DNA of 64,000 nucleotides from Subtercola boreus (GTDB lineage: Bacteria; Actinomycetota; Actinomycetes; Actinomycetales; Microbacteriaceae), in the NCBI RefSeq assembly GCF_003399645.1, contig NZ_NBXD01000030.1, forward strand, positions 124,001 to 188,000. The letters run 5' to 3'. Position 1 is the stretch's first letter. Each line of letters begins with the position of its first letter. The translations under genes were made by a program, and so were the position numbers. The notes under the pieces are model-generated. The model ran no database searches and was not told the origin of the DNA. It saw only the letters and a program-made list of their open reading frames with translations. Below, in pieces: positions 33,629-44,428 of this stretch.

Positions 33629-35179
33629 GTGAGAAATATTCTGAGGCGCGAACTCGGGTCCCCCCTTCTGATGGGGTTGGTGGGCTCGTTCTTCATCGTG
33701 CTCGGTTCTCTCGCCGTCGGCTGGCTCGGGCCCGGTTCGAACGTGCGCAACTGGGAGCCCATCCAGGCCATCCGCAGCAATGACCTGCTCGTGCACATCT
33801 CCACCTTCGTGGTGATCGGCGCCGGCCTCCTGCTCGTCATCGCCTGGCTGAAGCTCGGCTCATCGCTCCGACAGAAGCCCGCGGATGCCCTGCGGCGGGT
33901 CATCGTCGCCTCCATCGTCTGGGCAGTGCCCCTCGCCGTCGCCGTACCGCTGTATTCGCGTGACCTCTTCGCCTACGTCGGCCAGGGCCGGCTCATGGCG
34001 GGCGGCTTCAACCCCTACCTCGACGGCATCTCCGCCATCCAGGGCTGGTTCAATATCGGGGTCGACCCGATGTGGGCGAACGCGAAGACCCCGTACGGCC
34101 CCATCTACCTGTGGCTCGAGCAGCTCACCGTGATGGCCTCGGGCGACTCCCCCATCATCGCCGTCGGCCTGTTCCGCCTGGTGGCAATCGTCAGTGTCGC
34201 GGTGATGGCGTTCTACGCCTACCGCATCGCCGTGCTGCGTTCCGTCGACCCCTCGAAGGTGCTGTGGCTCGTTCTGGCCAGCCCCGTCGTTCTGTTCAAC
34301 TTCGTCGTGGCCGGCCACAACGACGCACTGATGCTCGCCTTCCTCGTCGCGGGCGTCTACTACGCGCTGCAGAAGCACCCGATCATCGCCGTGCTGCTGG
34401 TGACCGCATCGATCGGCGTGAAACCCATCGCGGTCATCGCGCTGCCCATCGTCGGCATCATCTGGGCGGGCCAGAACCGCACCATGCGAAGCACCGTGAA
34501 GTACTGGGTGATCACCGTCGTCGTCTCGGCGGCCGTGCTGGGGGTGCTCGGCTTCGCGCTCAACATCGGCTTCGGCTGGGTTCTCACCCTCGCGACGCCC
34601 GGGTCGGTCTCGCACTGGTACGCACCGGTCAACATCCTGGCCATTGCGATGGGCGGGGCGTTCGGTGCGTTCGGGCTCGACGGCGAGCTGCCGGCGAACA
34701 TCGTGAAATACGTGGCGGTCGGGGCGATGGTGGTCGTCGTCGCCTGGGTGATGCTCACGAAGCGCAACATCGACCCGGTGATGCGCCTCGCGCTGGGGTT
34801 CACAGCCACGGTCATCCTGTCGCCGGTCATCCACCCCTGGTATGCGGCGTGGTGCATCATCCTCTTCGCGATCGTGGGCATCCGTGAGGGCCTCGCCACG
34901 CATCTGGCCGTCTCGGCGTCGATCTTCTTCGCGTGCGTGAGTATCGCCGAGGGCATGGACATCTCCGACTCGGTGCAGGGCGACATCCTGGGCTACGTGA
35001 TCCGCACCGTGTTCATCACGGGCGGCGGGGTGGCGCTGATCGTGGCGTACTGCATCCACGAGGAGCTCTCGGTGCGGCTCATCGGGCAGCGGGTGCGCGA
35101 GTACCGCGAGCGCCGCACCCTGGCGAAGCTGCAGCGGGCGGCCGCGGGCGCTGTCGCGAAGCACCGCACCCCGGCCTGA
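33629..35179 (+). CDS. MptA/MptB-like polyprenol-phosphomannose mannosyltransferase
   Basis: This membrane protein of about 516 residues has 12 or more helices and the GT-C features of the actinobacterial MptA/MptB group, which extends alpha-1,6-mannan of lipoglycans from polyprenol-phosphomannose. The extracytoplasmic loop after the second helix pair reads SRDLFAYVGQGRLMAGGFNPY, the typical acidic-motif loop. TPYGPIYLWLEQ and SPVIHPWYAAW follow. A basic, helical C-terminal tail (about 480-516) is cytoplasmic. It is divergent from clpB and has no sugar-transfer neighbours here. The acceptor is unknown. Confidence 0.8.
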   Translation: MRNILRRELGSPLLMGLVGSFFIVLGSLAVGWLGPGSNVRNWEPIQAIRSNDLLVHISTFVVIGAGLLLVIAWLKLGSSLRQKPADALRRVIVASIVWAVPLAVAVPLYSRDLFAYVGQGRLMAGGFNPYLDGISAIQGWFNIGVDPMWANAKTPYGPIYLWLEQLTVMASGDSPIIAVGLFRLVAIVSVAVMAFYAYRIAVLRSVDPSKVLWLVLASPVVLFNFVVAGHNDALMLAFLVAGVYYALQKHPIIAVLLVTASIGVKPIAVIALPIVGIIWAGQNRTMRSTVKYWVITVVVSAAVLGVLGFALNIGFGWVLTLATPGSVSHWYAPVNILAIAMGGAFGAFGLDGELPANIVKYVAVGAMVVVVAWVMLTKRNIDPVMRLALGFTATVILSPVIHPWYAAWCIILFAIVGIREGLATHLAVSASIFFACVSIAEGMDISDSVQGDILGYVIRTVFITGGGVALIVAYCIHEELSVRLIGQRVREYRERRTLAKLQRAAAGAVAKHRTPA

Positions 35180-35294
35180 GCTCGGGCACGCGCACGCGGC
35201 ACGGGCACGAGCTCGGACAATCGACGCAAATCTGGGCATCCTCCGCAGCATGCGGCGAGGATGACCGCTTTCGTGTCGGTGCCGTCGCCGTCGG

Positions 35295-36176
35295 CTACAG
35301 CCCGAGCTTCTTCACCCAGTACGACAGGAACGCGGCACCGGCCTCGTCGTGGATGAGGTCGCCCTCGATCACCACCGGATAGGGCTTCTCGAGCACCCCG
35401 TCGGCCGGTCGCACATCGACGTGCGCCACGTCGTACCCGGCTGCATAGAGATAGTCGGCCATCTTGTAGTCGCTGCGCGAGTCTCCGACCGACCGCCACA
35501 GGTCGGGCAGGCCACCCTGGCTCTCGAAGTGGGCGAGGGCGCGCTCGGCGCCGCGATCCTTGTCGAGCAGAACCGATTCGACGTCGGAGGAGATGATCGT
35601 CGGGTCGATGCGGAACGGAACCTCACCGGCCGCATCGGGCACCTCCCTGTCGCCATAGCGAACCCCGAGCCCCCGCTCGACGAGAGCATCGAACGCCACG
35701 TCGTTGTACTCGAGCTGCAGGGGCTGGTACTCGGCCATCGTCAGCGTCGTGAGCTGCTCGACCGACACCATGGCGAGCTTGCCCTCATCGAAGAACATCG
35801 AATCGGCGTAGCGCTTTCCGACCATCGATCGGATGTGGTCGCGGAACTCCCCGGGCAGCGCCACGGTCCGATCGACCTCGATCTCACCCGGGCCATCGGC
35901 GCCGAGCGCGAACCACACCGCACCCTTCTCGCAGACCACGAACATCCGCCCCCCGTCTTGCAGGGCGGAGTCGAGCCCGGCCGCGCGAAGCGGCGCCACG
36001 ACCTCTTCGAGCACGAAATCTGCGGAGCGACCCGTGATGAAGGCGATCGGAACACCGCCGGCCACCAGGGTCAGCAGGTCGCTCAGGATGCTCGGAATGG
36101 CGATCGACCGCGAAACGGGCGACGCGATCGGTCCGTCGATGTCGAGCAGCAGGCCGAGTGCGGGGGTGTTCGTCAT
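35295..36176 (-). CDS. HAD-superfamily phosphatase, sucrose/trehalose-phosphatase-like
   Basis: This 293-residue protein has HAD motif I as LLLDIDGPIASP (nucleophile Asp), motif II in IAFITGRSADF, and the late motif SVGDSRSDYKMADYL with the metal Asp pair, as in Cof/TPP-type (C2b cap) phosphatases. It could act on a sugar phosphate. No trehalose or sucrose gene is near. The ATG at 36176 is chosen because motif I begins a dozen residues later. It lies beyond a strong terminator after hspR, so it is probably a separate unit. Confidence 0.82.
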   Translation of the reverse strand: MTNTPALGLLLDIDGPIASPVSRSIAIPSILSDLLTLVAGGVPIAFITGRSADFVLEEVVAPLRAAGLDSALQDGGRMFVVCEKGAVWFALGADGPGEIEVDRTVALPGEFRDHIRSMVGKRYADSMFFDEGKLAMVSVEQLTTLTMAEYQPLQLEYNDVAFDALVERGLGVRYGDREVPDAAGEVPFRIDPTIISSDVESVLLDKDRGAERALAHFESQGGLPDLWRSVGDSRSDYKMADYLYAAGYDVAHVDVRPADGVLEKPYPVVIEGDLIHDEAGAAFLSYWVKKLGL

Positions 36177-36248
36177 GCCCCCATTCTCGCAAAGGTCACG
36201 CACGCCCCCTCACCCGCGCGCCCGCCCCCCGCTCCCCTTCCCCCTCGG

Positions 36249-36300
36249 GTTTTGCGCAAAAGCACCCACACGGAACGTCGTGGGTGCTTTTGCGCAAAAC
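36249..36300. terminator. strong bidirectional hairpin after the dnaK operon
   Basis: Perfect 21-bp arms (36249-36269 and 36280-36300) flank a 10-base loop. The inner arm is GCACCCAC/GTGGGTGC, followed on either strand by TTTTGCGCAAAA, itself a 12-bp palindrome present once in each arm. The core stem followed by four T works as an intrinsic terminator in both directions. It lies 43 bp past the hspR stop. Confidence 0.85.
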
Positions 36301-36342
36301 AGGCGAAGGGGGCCTGGGCGGCTCGGGGGCTAGGGGATGGGG

Positions 36343-36762
36343 CTAGGGGCGCCAGACCACCACTTCGGTGCGGCGCTGGGTGCGGGTACCGTTCTTGAGC
36401 GAGACGATCTCGCCCTCGGCCCCGGCCGCGAACACGCGGCGGCCCGGCCGGTTGAGCAGCTCGTCGGCGAGCGCCGTCTCGAGTTCGCGCACCCGCTTCG
36501 CGAGTTGCTGGTTGACGTTCTCGAGCTCCAGGATGCGGCGGATCCCCTCGAGGGTGATGCCCTCTGCACCGAGTCGCGCGATCTCGCGCAGCTGCATCAC
36601 ATCGCGCAGGGAGTACCGACGGGATTTGCCTGCGGTGCGCCGCGGCACCACCAGCGCGAGCCGGTCGTACTGACGGAGGGTCTGCGGGTGCATCTCGGCG
36701 AGCTCGGCCGCGACGGCGATCGCGAAGATCGGTGCGTTCTCGTCTACGGGTGCATCCATCAC
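36343..36762 (-). CDS. hspR: heat-shock repressor HspR (MerR family)
   Basis: This 139-residue regulator has a MerR-type winged helix: FAIAVAAELAEMHPQTLRQY is the HTH, and RTAGKSRRYSLRDVMQLREI is the wing and third helix. A coiled coil (about 75-105, ILELENVNQQLAKRVRELET) follows. HspR represses dnaK and clpB through HAIR sites with DnaK as co-repressor. It is the last gene of dnaK-grpE-dnaJ-hspR, the usual actinobacterial order, 81 bp after dnaJ. A strong hairpin follows. Confidence 0.93.
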   Translation of the reverse strand: MMDAPVDENAPIFAIAVAAELAEMHPQTLRQYDRLALVVPRRTAGKSRRYSLRDVMQLREIARLGAEGITLEGIRRILELENVNQQLAKRVRELETALADELLNRPGRRVFAAGAEGEIVSLKNGTRTQRRTEVVVWRP

Positions 36763-36843
36763 CGGCCTCCGGTCGTCATCGAAATGCCCGACGTGCGCTG
36801 CGCGGCCCCCGTTGCCGGGCGGCCCTCGCAGCGCACGCGGGCA

Positions 36844-37851
36844 CTACTCCTGCGCTTTCGCGAGCAGTTCTGCCCGCGGGTTCTCGTTCGGCTCGAGGGC
36901 GTGGAAGGCCACCAGGGCCTCGCGCGCCTCGTCGGTGAGGTGCGACGGCACCGCCACCTGAACGACGGCGAGCAGGTCGCCCACACCCTTCGGGGTGTCG
37001 ACGCCGCGGCCCTTGACCCGCAGCACACGACCGCTGGGCGTGCCCGGGCCGACGCGCAGCTTCACGGGGTCGCCGCCGAGGGTGGGAACCTCGATGGTCG
37101 CACCGAGCGTCGCCTCGACGAACGTCACGGGCACGGTGACCCGGAGGTTCAGGCCGTCCCGTTCGAACACAGGGTGCTTGCGCACTGACACCGTGAGAAC
37201 GATGTCGCCGGCCTCGCCGCCATCCTGGCTCTGCTCACCCTTGCCGCGCAGCTTGATCTTCTGGCCGTCGGAGACGCCCGCTGGGATCTTCACCGTGATG
37301 GTCGCGCCGTCGGCCGTCTGCAACTTGATCGTGTCGCCCTTGGTGGCGGTGAGGAAGTCGACGGTGGTGCGCGCCGTGACGTCGCGGCCCCGGGTCGGGC
37401 CACCGAAACCTCGGTACCCGCCGGTCGGCTGTCCGAACCCGCGGCTCTGGCCGCCGAACATGCCGCCCAGCAGGTCTTCGTAGCCGGCCTGCTGGTAGCT
37501 GTAGTTGGAGCCGGCGCTGCCGCCCGCCCCACCGCGTGCGCCGCCGAACATACCGCCGAAGACGTCTTCGAAGCCGCCCGACTGGCCCTGGCCGCCCGCC
37601 GTGAAGCGAGCACCGGAACCCATCGCACGGATCTGGTCGTACTCCTTGCGCTGTTCAGGGTCAGCGAGAACCGAGTTGGCCTCGCTGATCTCCTTGAACT
37701 TCGCCTCGGCGGCAGCGTCACCCGGATTGGAGTCGGGGTGGTACTGCCGCGCGAGCTTGCGATACTGCTTCTTCAGGTCGGCCGCAGAAACGTCTTTCGA
37801 TACACCGAGTACCGAGTAGAAGTCTTTGTCGAACCAGTCCTGGCTAGCCAT
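36844..37851 (-). CDS. dnaJ: DnaJ-type co-chaperone
   Basis: This 335-residue Hsp40 stimulates DnaK. The J-domain (about 8-75) has the HPD motif in YRKLARQYHPDSNPGDAAAE. A long Gly/Phe-rich region with GGMFGG repeats follows (about 90-155), then the two beta-barrel substrate domains. There is no CxxCxGxG zinc-finger region, so it is a class II (DnaJ2/CbpA-like) protein, as is usual beside hspR in actinobacteria. Its start overlaps the grpE stop by 8 bp. Confidence 0.92.
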   Translation of the reverse strand: MASQDWFDKDFYSVLGVSKDVSAADLKKQYRKLARQYHPDSNPGDAAAEAKFKEISEANSVLADPEQRKEYDQIRAMGSGARFTAGGQGQSGGFEDVFGGMFGGARGGAGGSAGSNYSYQQAGYEDLLGGMFGGQSRGFGQPTGGYRGFGGPTRGRDVTARTTVDFLTATKGDTIKLQTADGATITVKIPAGVSDGQKIKLRGKGEQSQDGGEAGDIVLTVSVRKHPVFERDGLNLRVTVPVTFVEATLGATIEVPTLGGDPVKLRVGPGTPSGRVLRVKGRGVDTPKGVGDLLAVVQVAVPSHLTDEAREALVAFHALEPNENPRAELLAKAQE

Positions 37852-38503
37852 TCGGCACCGCTACGACGACCTTGGCCGCACGGAGCAGGGTCGAGCCGAG
37901 GTAGTACCCCGTCTCGACGACGTCGGCGATCGTCTCGACCTCCACACCCGGTGTCGGCTGCTGGAAGATCGCCTCGTGCTCCTTCGGATCGAAGGGCTCT
38001 CCGACCGCTCCGAAGGGTTTCAGCCCGAGCCGCTCGACTCCGACGCGGAGCTTGCCCGCGATGGAGGCGAAGGGACCCTCAGCGAGGTCGCCGTGCTTCT
38101 CAGCCCGGTCGAGATCGTCGAGCACAGGAAGGAGGATCTTGACGACATCTCCCACGGTGCGCTCCCGCTCGACCTCGCGGTTCGCCTCGGTGCGCTTGCG
38201 GTAGTTCGCGTATTCGGCGGTGATGCGCTGGAGATCGGCAAGCCGTTCGGCAGCGAGCTCATCGGCTGCACCCGAGCTGACGGCGTCGAGAAAGCTCAGG
38301 TCTTCGTCGCTCAGGCCGCCCTCGGTGGAGCCGCCCTCGGTCGAGGTCTCGACATCGGGGCCCTCGGCCTCGATGAACGCACCGTCTTCGACCGGCTCAC
38401 CCGTTGCCGGGTCTGAGGAGAAAGCCTCAGACCCGGCGGGGATGTGCTGGCCCGACTCGTCATCGCCGGGGGTGTTCTCGCCCCGTGACTTGTCTCTGGC
38501 CAT
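37844..38503 (-). CDS. grpE: nucleotide exchange factor GrpE
   Basis: This 219-residue protein releases ADP from DnaK. A disordered acidic N-terminus (about 1-65) precedes the long dimer helix (DELAAERLADLQRITAEY, then ANYRKRTEANREVERE) and the beta domain with the family motif HEAIFQQPTPGVEVETIADV near the C-terminus, where most GrpE have VxxVxQxGY. It starts 2 bp after dnaK and overlaps dnaJ. Length is normal for actinobacteria. Confidence 0.95.
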   Translation of the reverse strand: MARDKSRGENTPGDDESGQHIPAGSEAFSSDPATGEPVEDGAFIEAEGPDVETSTEGGSTEGGLSDEDLSFLDAVSSGAADELAAERLADLQRITAEYANYRKRTEANREVERERTVGDVVKILLPVLDDLDRAEKHGDLAEGPFASIAGKLRVGVERLGLKPFGAVGEPFDPKEHEAIFQQPTPGVEVETIADVVETGYYLGSTLLRAAKVVVAVPNG

Positions 38504-38505
38504 GA

Positions 38506-40434
<1,929 letters not shown>

Positions 40435-40439
40435 TCAGA

Positions 40440-40486
40440 GTTGAGTCTCTTAGCCTCAAGTTTACAGAAGGCCCTTTCGGTGTCAA
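40440..40486 (-). promoter_or_regulatory. dnaK promoter with overlapping HAIR operator
   Basis: On the minus strand the -35 is TTGACA (40481-40486) and the -10 is TAAACT (40459-40464), with a 16-base spacer. A HAIR element, read on the plus strand as GTTGAGT-N7-CCTCAAG (40440-40460), starts within the -10 box and covers the transcription start, the expected place for HspR repression. Confidence 0.85.
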
Positions 40487-40501
40487 GTCGGATCAGCAAA
40501 A

Positions 40502-40522
40502 CCTGAGTCGATCCGGCTCAAC
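40502..40522. promoter_or_regulatory. second HAIR-like element upstream of dnaK
   Basis: CCTGAGT-N7-GCTCAAC keeps the N7 spacing and most HAIR bases. It lies just upstream of the dnaK -35 and overlaps the 3' end of the preceding isomerase gene. Paired HAIR sites are common at actinobacterial dnaK promoters. Confidence 0.5.
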
Positions 40523-41297
40523 TCTCAGGTTGGTGCAGGGAAGCAGCCTCGTCGAGGATCACGCCGAGAGCGGCGGGGTCGTGGGCGAAGCGGCCGAGGA
40601 AGATGCCGTCGACCGCCCGGCCGAGGGTGGTGAGCAGCCCGGGGCCGGCGCTGCCCCCGTAGATGACCCTGCCGTCGTCGAGGCGCTCGTCGGCGTCGAG
40701 ATGGTCGCGGAGCGCCCGGCAGACGGCGACGATGTGGCCAGCGGGCGCAGGCTGGGCAGCTCCGATCGCCCAGTGCGGCTCGTAGGCGACGATGACCGCA
40801 CTTCCACGAGGAGTGCCCTGCAGGGCACTGTCGAGCTGGCGGATGACCTCGGCCGCAGCATCCGGAGCCGTGCCCTCGACCGCCTCACCCAGGCAGAGCA
40901 CCGGCGTGATGCCGTTGCGGAGGGCGGCCTGCGTCTTCGCAGCTGTCACCTCCTCGGTCTCACCGAACAGGCGACGGCGTTCGGCGTGCCCGACCTCTGC
41001 CAGCGTGCAGCCGATCTCCGCGAGCATCGGGGCGCTGACCTCACCGGTGAACGCTCCGCTGTCGTCGGTCGCGACATCCTGTGCCCCGATGCGCACCGGC
41101 GTGCCCGAAAGCATGCGCACCACCTCGGGAAGCGTGGGGTACGACGGGATGACGAAGAGCTCGACCGTCCCGTCGGTGACGGCCGGATGCGACGAGGCCA
41201 GGCCCGCCATCGCTTCGGCGTACTCGATGGTTCTCGCGAAAGAGAAGTACATCTTCGTACTGACGCCGATGGTGAGGGCGGGCCCGGTGTTCGTCAT
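40518..41297 (-). CDS. lerI: triose-phosphate-isomerase-family L-erythrulose 1-phosphate isomerase
   Basis: This 259-residue TIM-family protein has the catalytic set: K15 in STKMYF, H104 in EVGHAERR and E173 in AYEPHWAIGA. It is not the glycolytic enzyme type: the start is shorter and the operon is devoted to C4 sugar phosphates. In the L-erythrulose pathway LerI turns L-erythrulose 1-phosphate into D-erythrulose 4-phosphate, equivalent to EryH in erythritol use. The ATG at 41297 is chosen by family alignment. It is last in the operon, 49 bp after the transporter. The specific function is inferred from context. Confidence 0.72.
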   Translation of the reverse strand: MTNTGPALTIGVSTKMYFSFARTIEYAEAMAGLASSHPAVTDGTVELFVIPSYPTLPEVVRMLSGTPVRIGAQDVATDDSGAFTGEVSAPMLAEIGCTLAEVGHAERRRLFGETEEVTAAKTQAALRNGITPVLCLGEAVEGTAPDAAAEVIRQLDSALQGTPRGSAVIVAYEPHWAIGAAQPAPAGHIVAVCRALRDHLDADERLDDGRVIYGGSAGPGLLTTLGRAVDGIFLGRFAHDPAALGVILDEAASLHQPES

Positions 41298-41346
41298 GGA
41301 TCGATTCTCGCGTCTTTTCGAAGGGCCTGGGTCGGAGGACCTGCTG

Positions 41347-42738
41347 CTAGTGCACGCCCGCGCCGAACGACGCGGCGTCGACACCCGACGCGTCGACGCG
41401 TTCGGTGCGACGGGCGAGGACGACCATCAGCAGGGCCGACAGAAGCATGAACGCGCCGACGACGAACATCGGAACGACGTAGCTGCCCGTCCAGTCCTTC
41501 AACGCACCCGTGATGAACGGGGCGCTGAACCCGGCGAGGTTGCCGATCGTGTTGATCAGCGCGATACCGGCCGCCGCAGCGACACCCGTGAGGAACTGGG
41601 TCGGCACCGTCCAGAAGTTCGGCAGGGCCGCGAAGATCGCGCAGGCGGTCACGGTGATGATGGCGATGGTCGCCACCGGCGAACCGGCGAGCAGGGCGAG
41701 CGGGATGCTCACACCACCCACGAGCGCGGGAACGGCGATGTGCCACGTCTTCACTCCCCGGCGCGTCGCGTCCCTCGACCAGAGCCACAGCACGATCGCG
41801 GCCGGCACATACGGGATCGCCGTGATGAGCCCCTTCTGGATGAAGTCGAACTTGACGCCCGCCGTGGCCTGGAAGCCGTCGATGATCGTGGGCAGGAAGA
41901 AGGCCAGGGCGTAGAGGCCGTAGATGAAGCCGAAGTAGATGAAGGCGAGCATCCAGACCCGTCCGGTGCGCAGTGCGCTGAATGTGCTCGACTTCTTGCC
42001 TCCCGCCTGGATCTTGATGGCCTCGGTCTTCTCCTTGACGACGTTCTCGTCATCGAGAGCCGTGAGCAGCCAGGTGCGCTCAGGGCCCGTCAACCACTTC
42101 GCCTCTTTCGGGCTGGTGAGGTAGAACCACGCGATGATGCCCACGATGATGGCCGGGATGGCGACGACGAGGTACATGAAGCGCCAGCCCTCGAGGCCGA
42201 ACACGCCGTGGGTCTGCAGCAGCACTCCGGCGAGCGGGGCACCCACGACACTGGTGAGCGGCTGCGCCAGGTAGAACAGAGCGAGGATCTTCGAGCGGTG
42301 CTGCGACGGCACCCAGAGGCTCAGAAAGAGGATGGCGCCCGGGAAGAACCCGGCCTCGGCCACACCGAGCAGAAAGCGCAGGATGGCGAGCTGCTCGAAG
42401 TTCTGCACCCAGGTGAACAGGGCGGCGACGATGCCCCACGAGACCATGATGCGGGCGAGCCAGCGCCTCGCGCCGAACCGTACCAGCGCCACATTCGAGG
42501 GGACCTCGAGCAGGATGTAGCCGATGAAGAACACGCCCGAGGCGAACCCGAACTGGGCCGCAGTGAGCCCGAGGTCGTCGTTCATGCCGTTCGGCGCGGC
42601 GAAACCGACCGCGGTGCGGTCGAGGTAGTTGATGAAGAACATCAGCGCGACGAACGGCACGACGCGCGTGGCGACCTTGCGGATCGTCGATTTCTCCAGG
42701 GCGGACTGCTCTGGTTGGGGAGTGGCGACAGTGCTCAC
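41347..42738 (-). CDS. MFS transporter, anion:cation symporter type (probable D-apionate uptake)
   Basis: This 463-residue, 12-helix transporter resembles the ACS group (sugar-acid and tartrate importers such as TtuB/GudP). It has NYLDRTAVGFAAPNGMNDDL after helix 1 and VGVAEAGFFPGAILFLSLWV in helix 4, both family signatures. A central loop (about 215-235) is charged. It lies 10 bp after the dehydrogenase gene inside the catabolic operon. The substrate is therefore probably the pathway's sugar acid, inferred as D-apionate. Confidence 0.85.
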   Translation of the reverse strand: MSTVATPQPEQSALEKSTIRKVATRVVPFVALMFFINYLDRTAVGFAAPNGMNDDLGLTAAQFGFASGVFFIGYILLEVPSNVALVRFGARRWLARIMVSWGIVAALFTWVQNFEQLAILRFLLGVAEAGFFPGAILFLSLWVPSQHRSKILALFYLAQPLTSVVGAPLAGVLLQTHGVFGLEGWRFMYLVVAIPAIIVGIIAWFYLTSPKEAKWLTGPERTWLLTALDDENVVKEKTEAIKIQAGGKKSSTFSALRTGRVWMLAFIYFGFIYGLYALAFFLPTIIDGFQATAGVKFDFIQKGLITAIPYVPAAIVLWLWSRDATRRGVKTWHIAVPALVGGVSIPLALLAGSPVATIAIITVTACAIFAALPNFWTVPTQFLTGVAAAAGIALINTIGNLAGFSAPFITGALKDWTGSYVVPMFVVGAFMLLSALLMVVLARRTERVDASGVDAASFGAGVH

Positions 42739-42748
42739 GGTGTCATTC

Positions 42749-43612
42749 CTAACGTTCGATGGTGTCGAGGTGCAGCATCCGGCTGAGAACGAGGTCGAGC
42801 TCGTCGTCGCGGAAGATCTTCTTCCAGTCGTCTTTCACGATGGACTCGCGGCCGTAGTCCATGGCGATCAGGCAGGCGTCGGAGAAGGGGTTGTCGCCGT
42901 TCAGCGAGTTCGCCAGGGCGACCTGGGTGTGGCCGAGAAGGATGGCGCGGGCAGCGGGGTAGGGCACGCCCATGGTGTTGACGGCCTCGTCGAGCGACTC
43001 TTTGAGCAGCCCCCCGATCATGCAGGCGATGGTCTCGACGAGGGTCGGCTCGAGCTGGGCGAGCTGCTTGACCGTGACCCAGTGCACATCCACGACGGGC
43101 GCGTAGATGACCTTGATGGTCGCCTCGGCGATGGCCCGCTTCGACTCGTCGTCGCTCTCGATCGCGGCGACGACATCCTGCGGCGCCGCGATGCCTCCGA
43201 ACGTGTCGGCGTACTCCTCGGGTGTGTGGCGCTCGAGGAAGACCGAGGGGTGGCAGGGATGCGCGACAGCGAACACGATGTCGTCGCGCGTGGCGAGCAG
43301 GCCCGCATAGGCGGCGGCCGGGTCGAGCGTCAGCAGCACGGTGCCGGGCTTCAGCAGCGGAACGACCAGCGCGGAGACCGCGGCGAGGGCGAGGTCGGGC
43401 ACGGCCAGCACCACGACGTCGGCGTCTTTCACGGCGTCGGGCGTCTCGGTGATGGTGCGGCCGGCGTCGAGCGTGCGCTGCTGGCCGGCCGGCGAGTTCT
43501 CGCTGTAGAACACGGTGTGATCGGTCTTGGCGAGGTTGTTGGAGACGCGCATCCCCATCTTCCCGCCGGCTCCGATGACCGCGATGGTGAGGCTGTCGGT
43601 GAGTGTCGTCAT
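42749..43612 (-). CDS. apnO: 6-phosphogluconate-dehydrogenase-like oxidoreductase, probable D-apionate oxidoisomerase
   Basis: This 287-residue protein has an N-terminal Rossmann domain with AVIGAGGKMGMRVSNNL (11-27) and a helical C-terminal domain. Its segments VFAVAHPCHPSVFLERHTPE and LLKESLDEAVNTMGVP fit the PGDH_C-type family that contains ApnO. ApnO oxidises and isomerises D-apionate to 3-oxo-isoapionate with NAD. Its start overlaps the upstream decarboxylase stop by 4 bp. The five neighbours are exactly the remaining steps of that route, which supports the call, but family members differ in substrate. Confidence 0.68.
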   Translation of the reverse strand: MTTLTDSLTIAVIGAGGKMGMRVSNNLAKTDHTVFYSENSPAGQQRTLDAGRTITETPDAVKDADVVVLAVPDLALAAVSALVVPLLKPGTVLLTLDPAAAYAGLLATRDDIVFAVAHPCHPSVFLERHTPEEYADTFGGIAAPQDVVAAIESDDESKRAIAEATIKVIYAPVVDVHWVTVKQLAQLEPTLVETIACMIGGLLKESLDEAVNTMGVPYPAARAILLGHTQVALANSLNGDNPFSDACLIAMDYGRESIVKDDWKKIFRDDELDLVLSRMLHLDTIER

Positions 43613-44406
43613 ATGGTTCTGCTCCTCAGGTGGTTCAGGGTGTGGGTGTTCCAGGTGTTCTCTTCGCGAACGGTCTCTTCGTAGGAGGCGCCCAGCGGAA
43701 GCCAGTGTTCGATGATCTGGTTGATGCCGCGCTCGTTCGGGCGCACGGTCTCGACGAGGTACTCGTAGTCGAGAAGGCCGGTGCCGAGCGGCGCGCCCTC
43801 CAGAGTGAAACCGACCCAGCCGCCGCGGCGGGTGAAGGCGAAGTCCTTGACATGCACGTTCGCCACGAAAGGCGCCGTGCGGTCGATCACGTCGCGGGGG
43901 TTCTCGAGCAGCGCGACCGTGTTGGCGGGGTCGAGGCAGATGCCGACCCGCGGATGCCCGATCGCCTCGATCAGCGAGACGAGATCGTTCGTCGGCAGCT
44001 GTTCGTATGTCTCGAGCGCGAGCGTCACGCCGGCGTCGTCGTACGCCCGCGTCACGGCGTTCAGGTCGCGCTCGGCCTCGGCGAGGGTGGGGCGGTACCC
44101 GGGCGAGAAGACCATGCTGCGCACGAGCGTCGCGTCGAAGGTCTTCGCGAGCTCGAGGTACCGCAGCAGGTGATCGGGCGAGACGCCCTTCGTGCCGAGT
44201 TCGATGCCCACCCCGAGGTCGCCGGCCCGGAGCGCGACGTCGGCCAGGGCATCCGGGGTCAGCTCATCCAGCGGAGCGTAGTCGCAGATCTGCAGCAGCC
44301 CGACGCCGCGGTCGCTCACGTCGGCGAGCACCCCGGCGAGGTCGAGCCGCCGCGGGTTCGAGGCGTGCAGCTGCCAGAAGTAGGCAAAGGTGCTGAGGCC
44401 GATCAC
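43609..44406 (-). CDS. oiaC: xylose-isomerase-like TIM barrel, probable 3-oxo-isoapionate decarboxylase
   Basis: This 265-residue protein of the AP-endonuclease-2/xylose-isomerase-like family has metal-site segments LALETYEQLP, VGICLDPANTVALL and NVHVKDFAFT on successive strands. In D-apionate degradation a member of this family (OiaC) decarboxylates 3-oxo-isoapionate to L-erythrulose. Its place between the oxidoisomerase and the erythrulose-phosphate genes fits that step. A sugar epimerase or isomerase is the general alternative. It overlaps apnO by 4 bp and follows the RpiB-like gene by 22 bp. Confidence 0.68.
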   Translation of the reverse strand: MIGLSTFAYFWQLHASNPRRLDLAGVLADVSDRGVGLLQICDYAPLDELTPDALADVALRAGDLGVGIELGTKGVSPDHLLRYLELAKTFDATLVRSMVFSPGYRPTLAEAERDLNAVTRAYDDAGVTLALETYEQLPTNDLVSLIEAIGHPRVGICLDPANTVALLENPRDVIDRTAPFVANVHVKDFAFTRRGGWVGFTLEGAPLGTGLLDYEYLVETVRPNERGINQIIEHWLPLGASYEETVREENTWNTHTLNHLRSRTI

Positions 44407-44428
44407 GAGACAGGCTTCCGGATGCTCA

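Noticed and set aside
40502-40522. Idea that the sugar-acid operon is heat-controlled because a HAIR-like site overlaps its last gene
   Set aside because: The site lies at the 3' end of lerI and close to the dnaK -35, so it belongs to the dnaK promoter. The sugar operon has its own promoter and operator at 46.7 kb.
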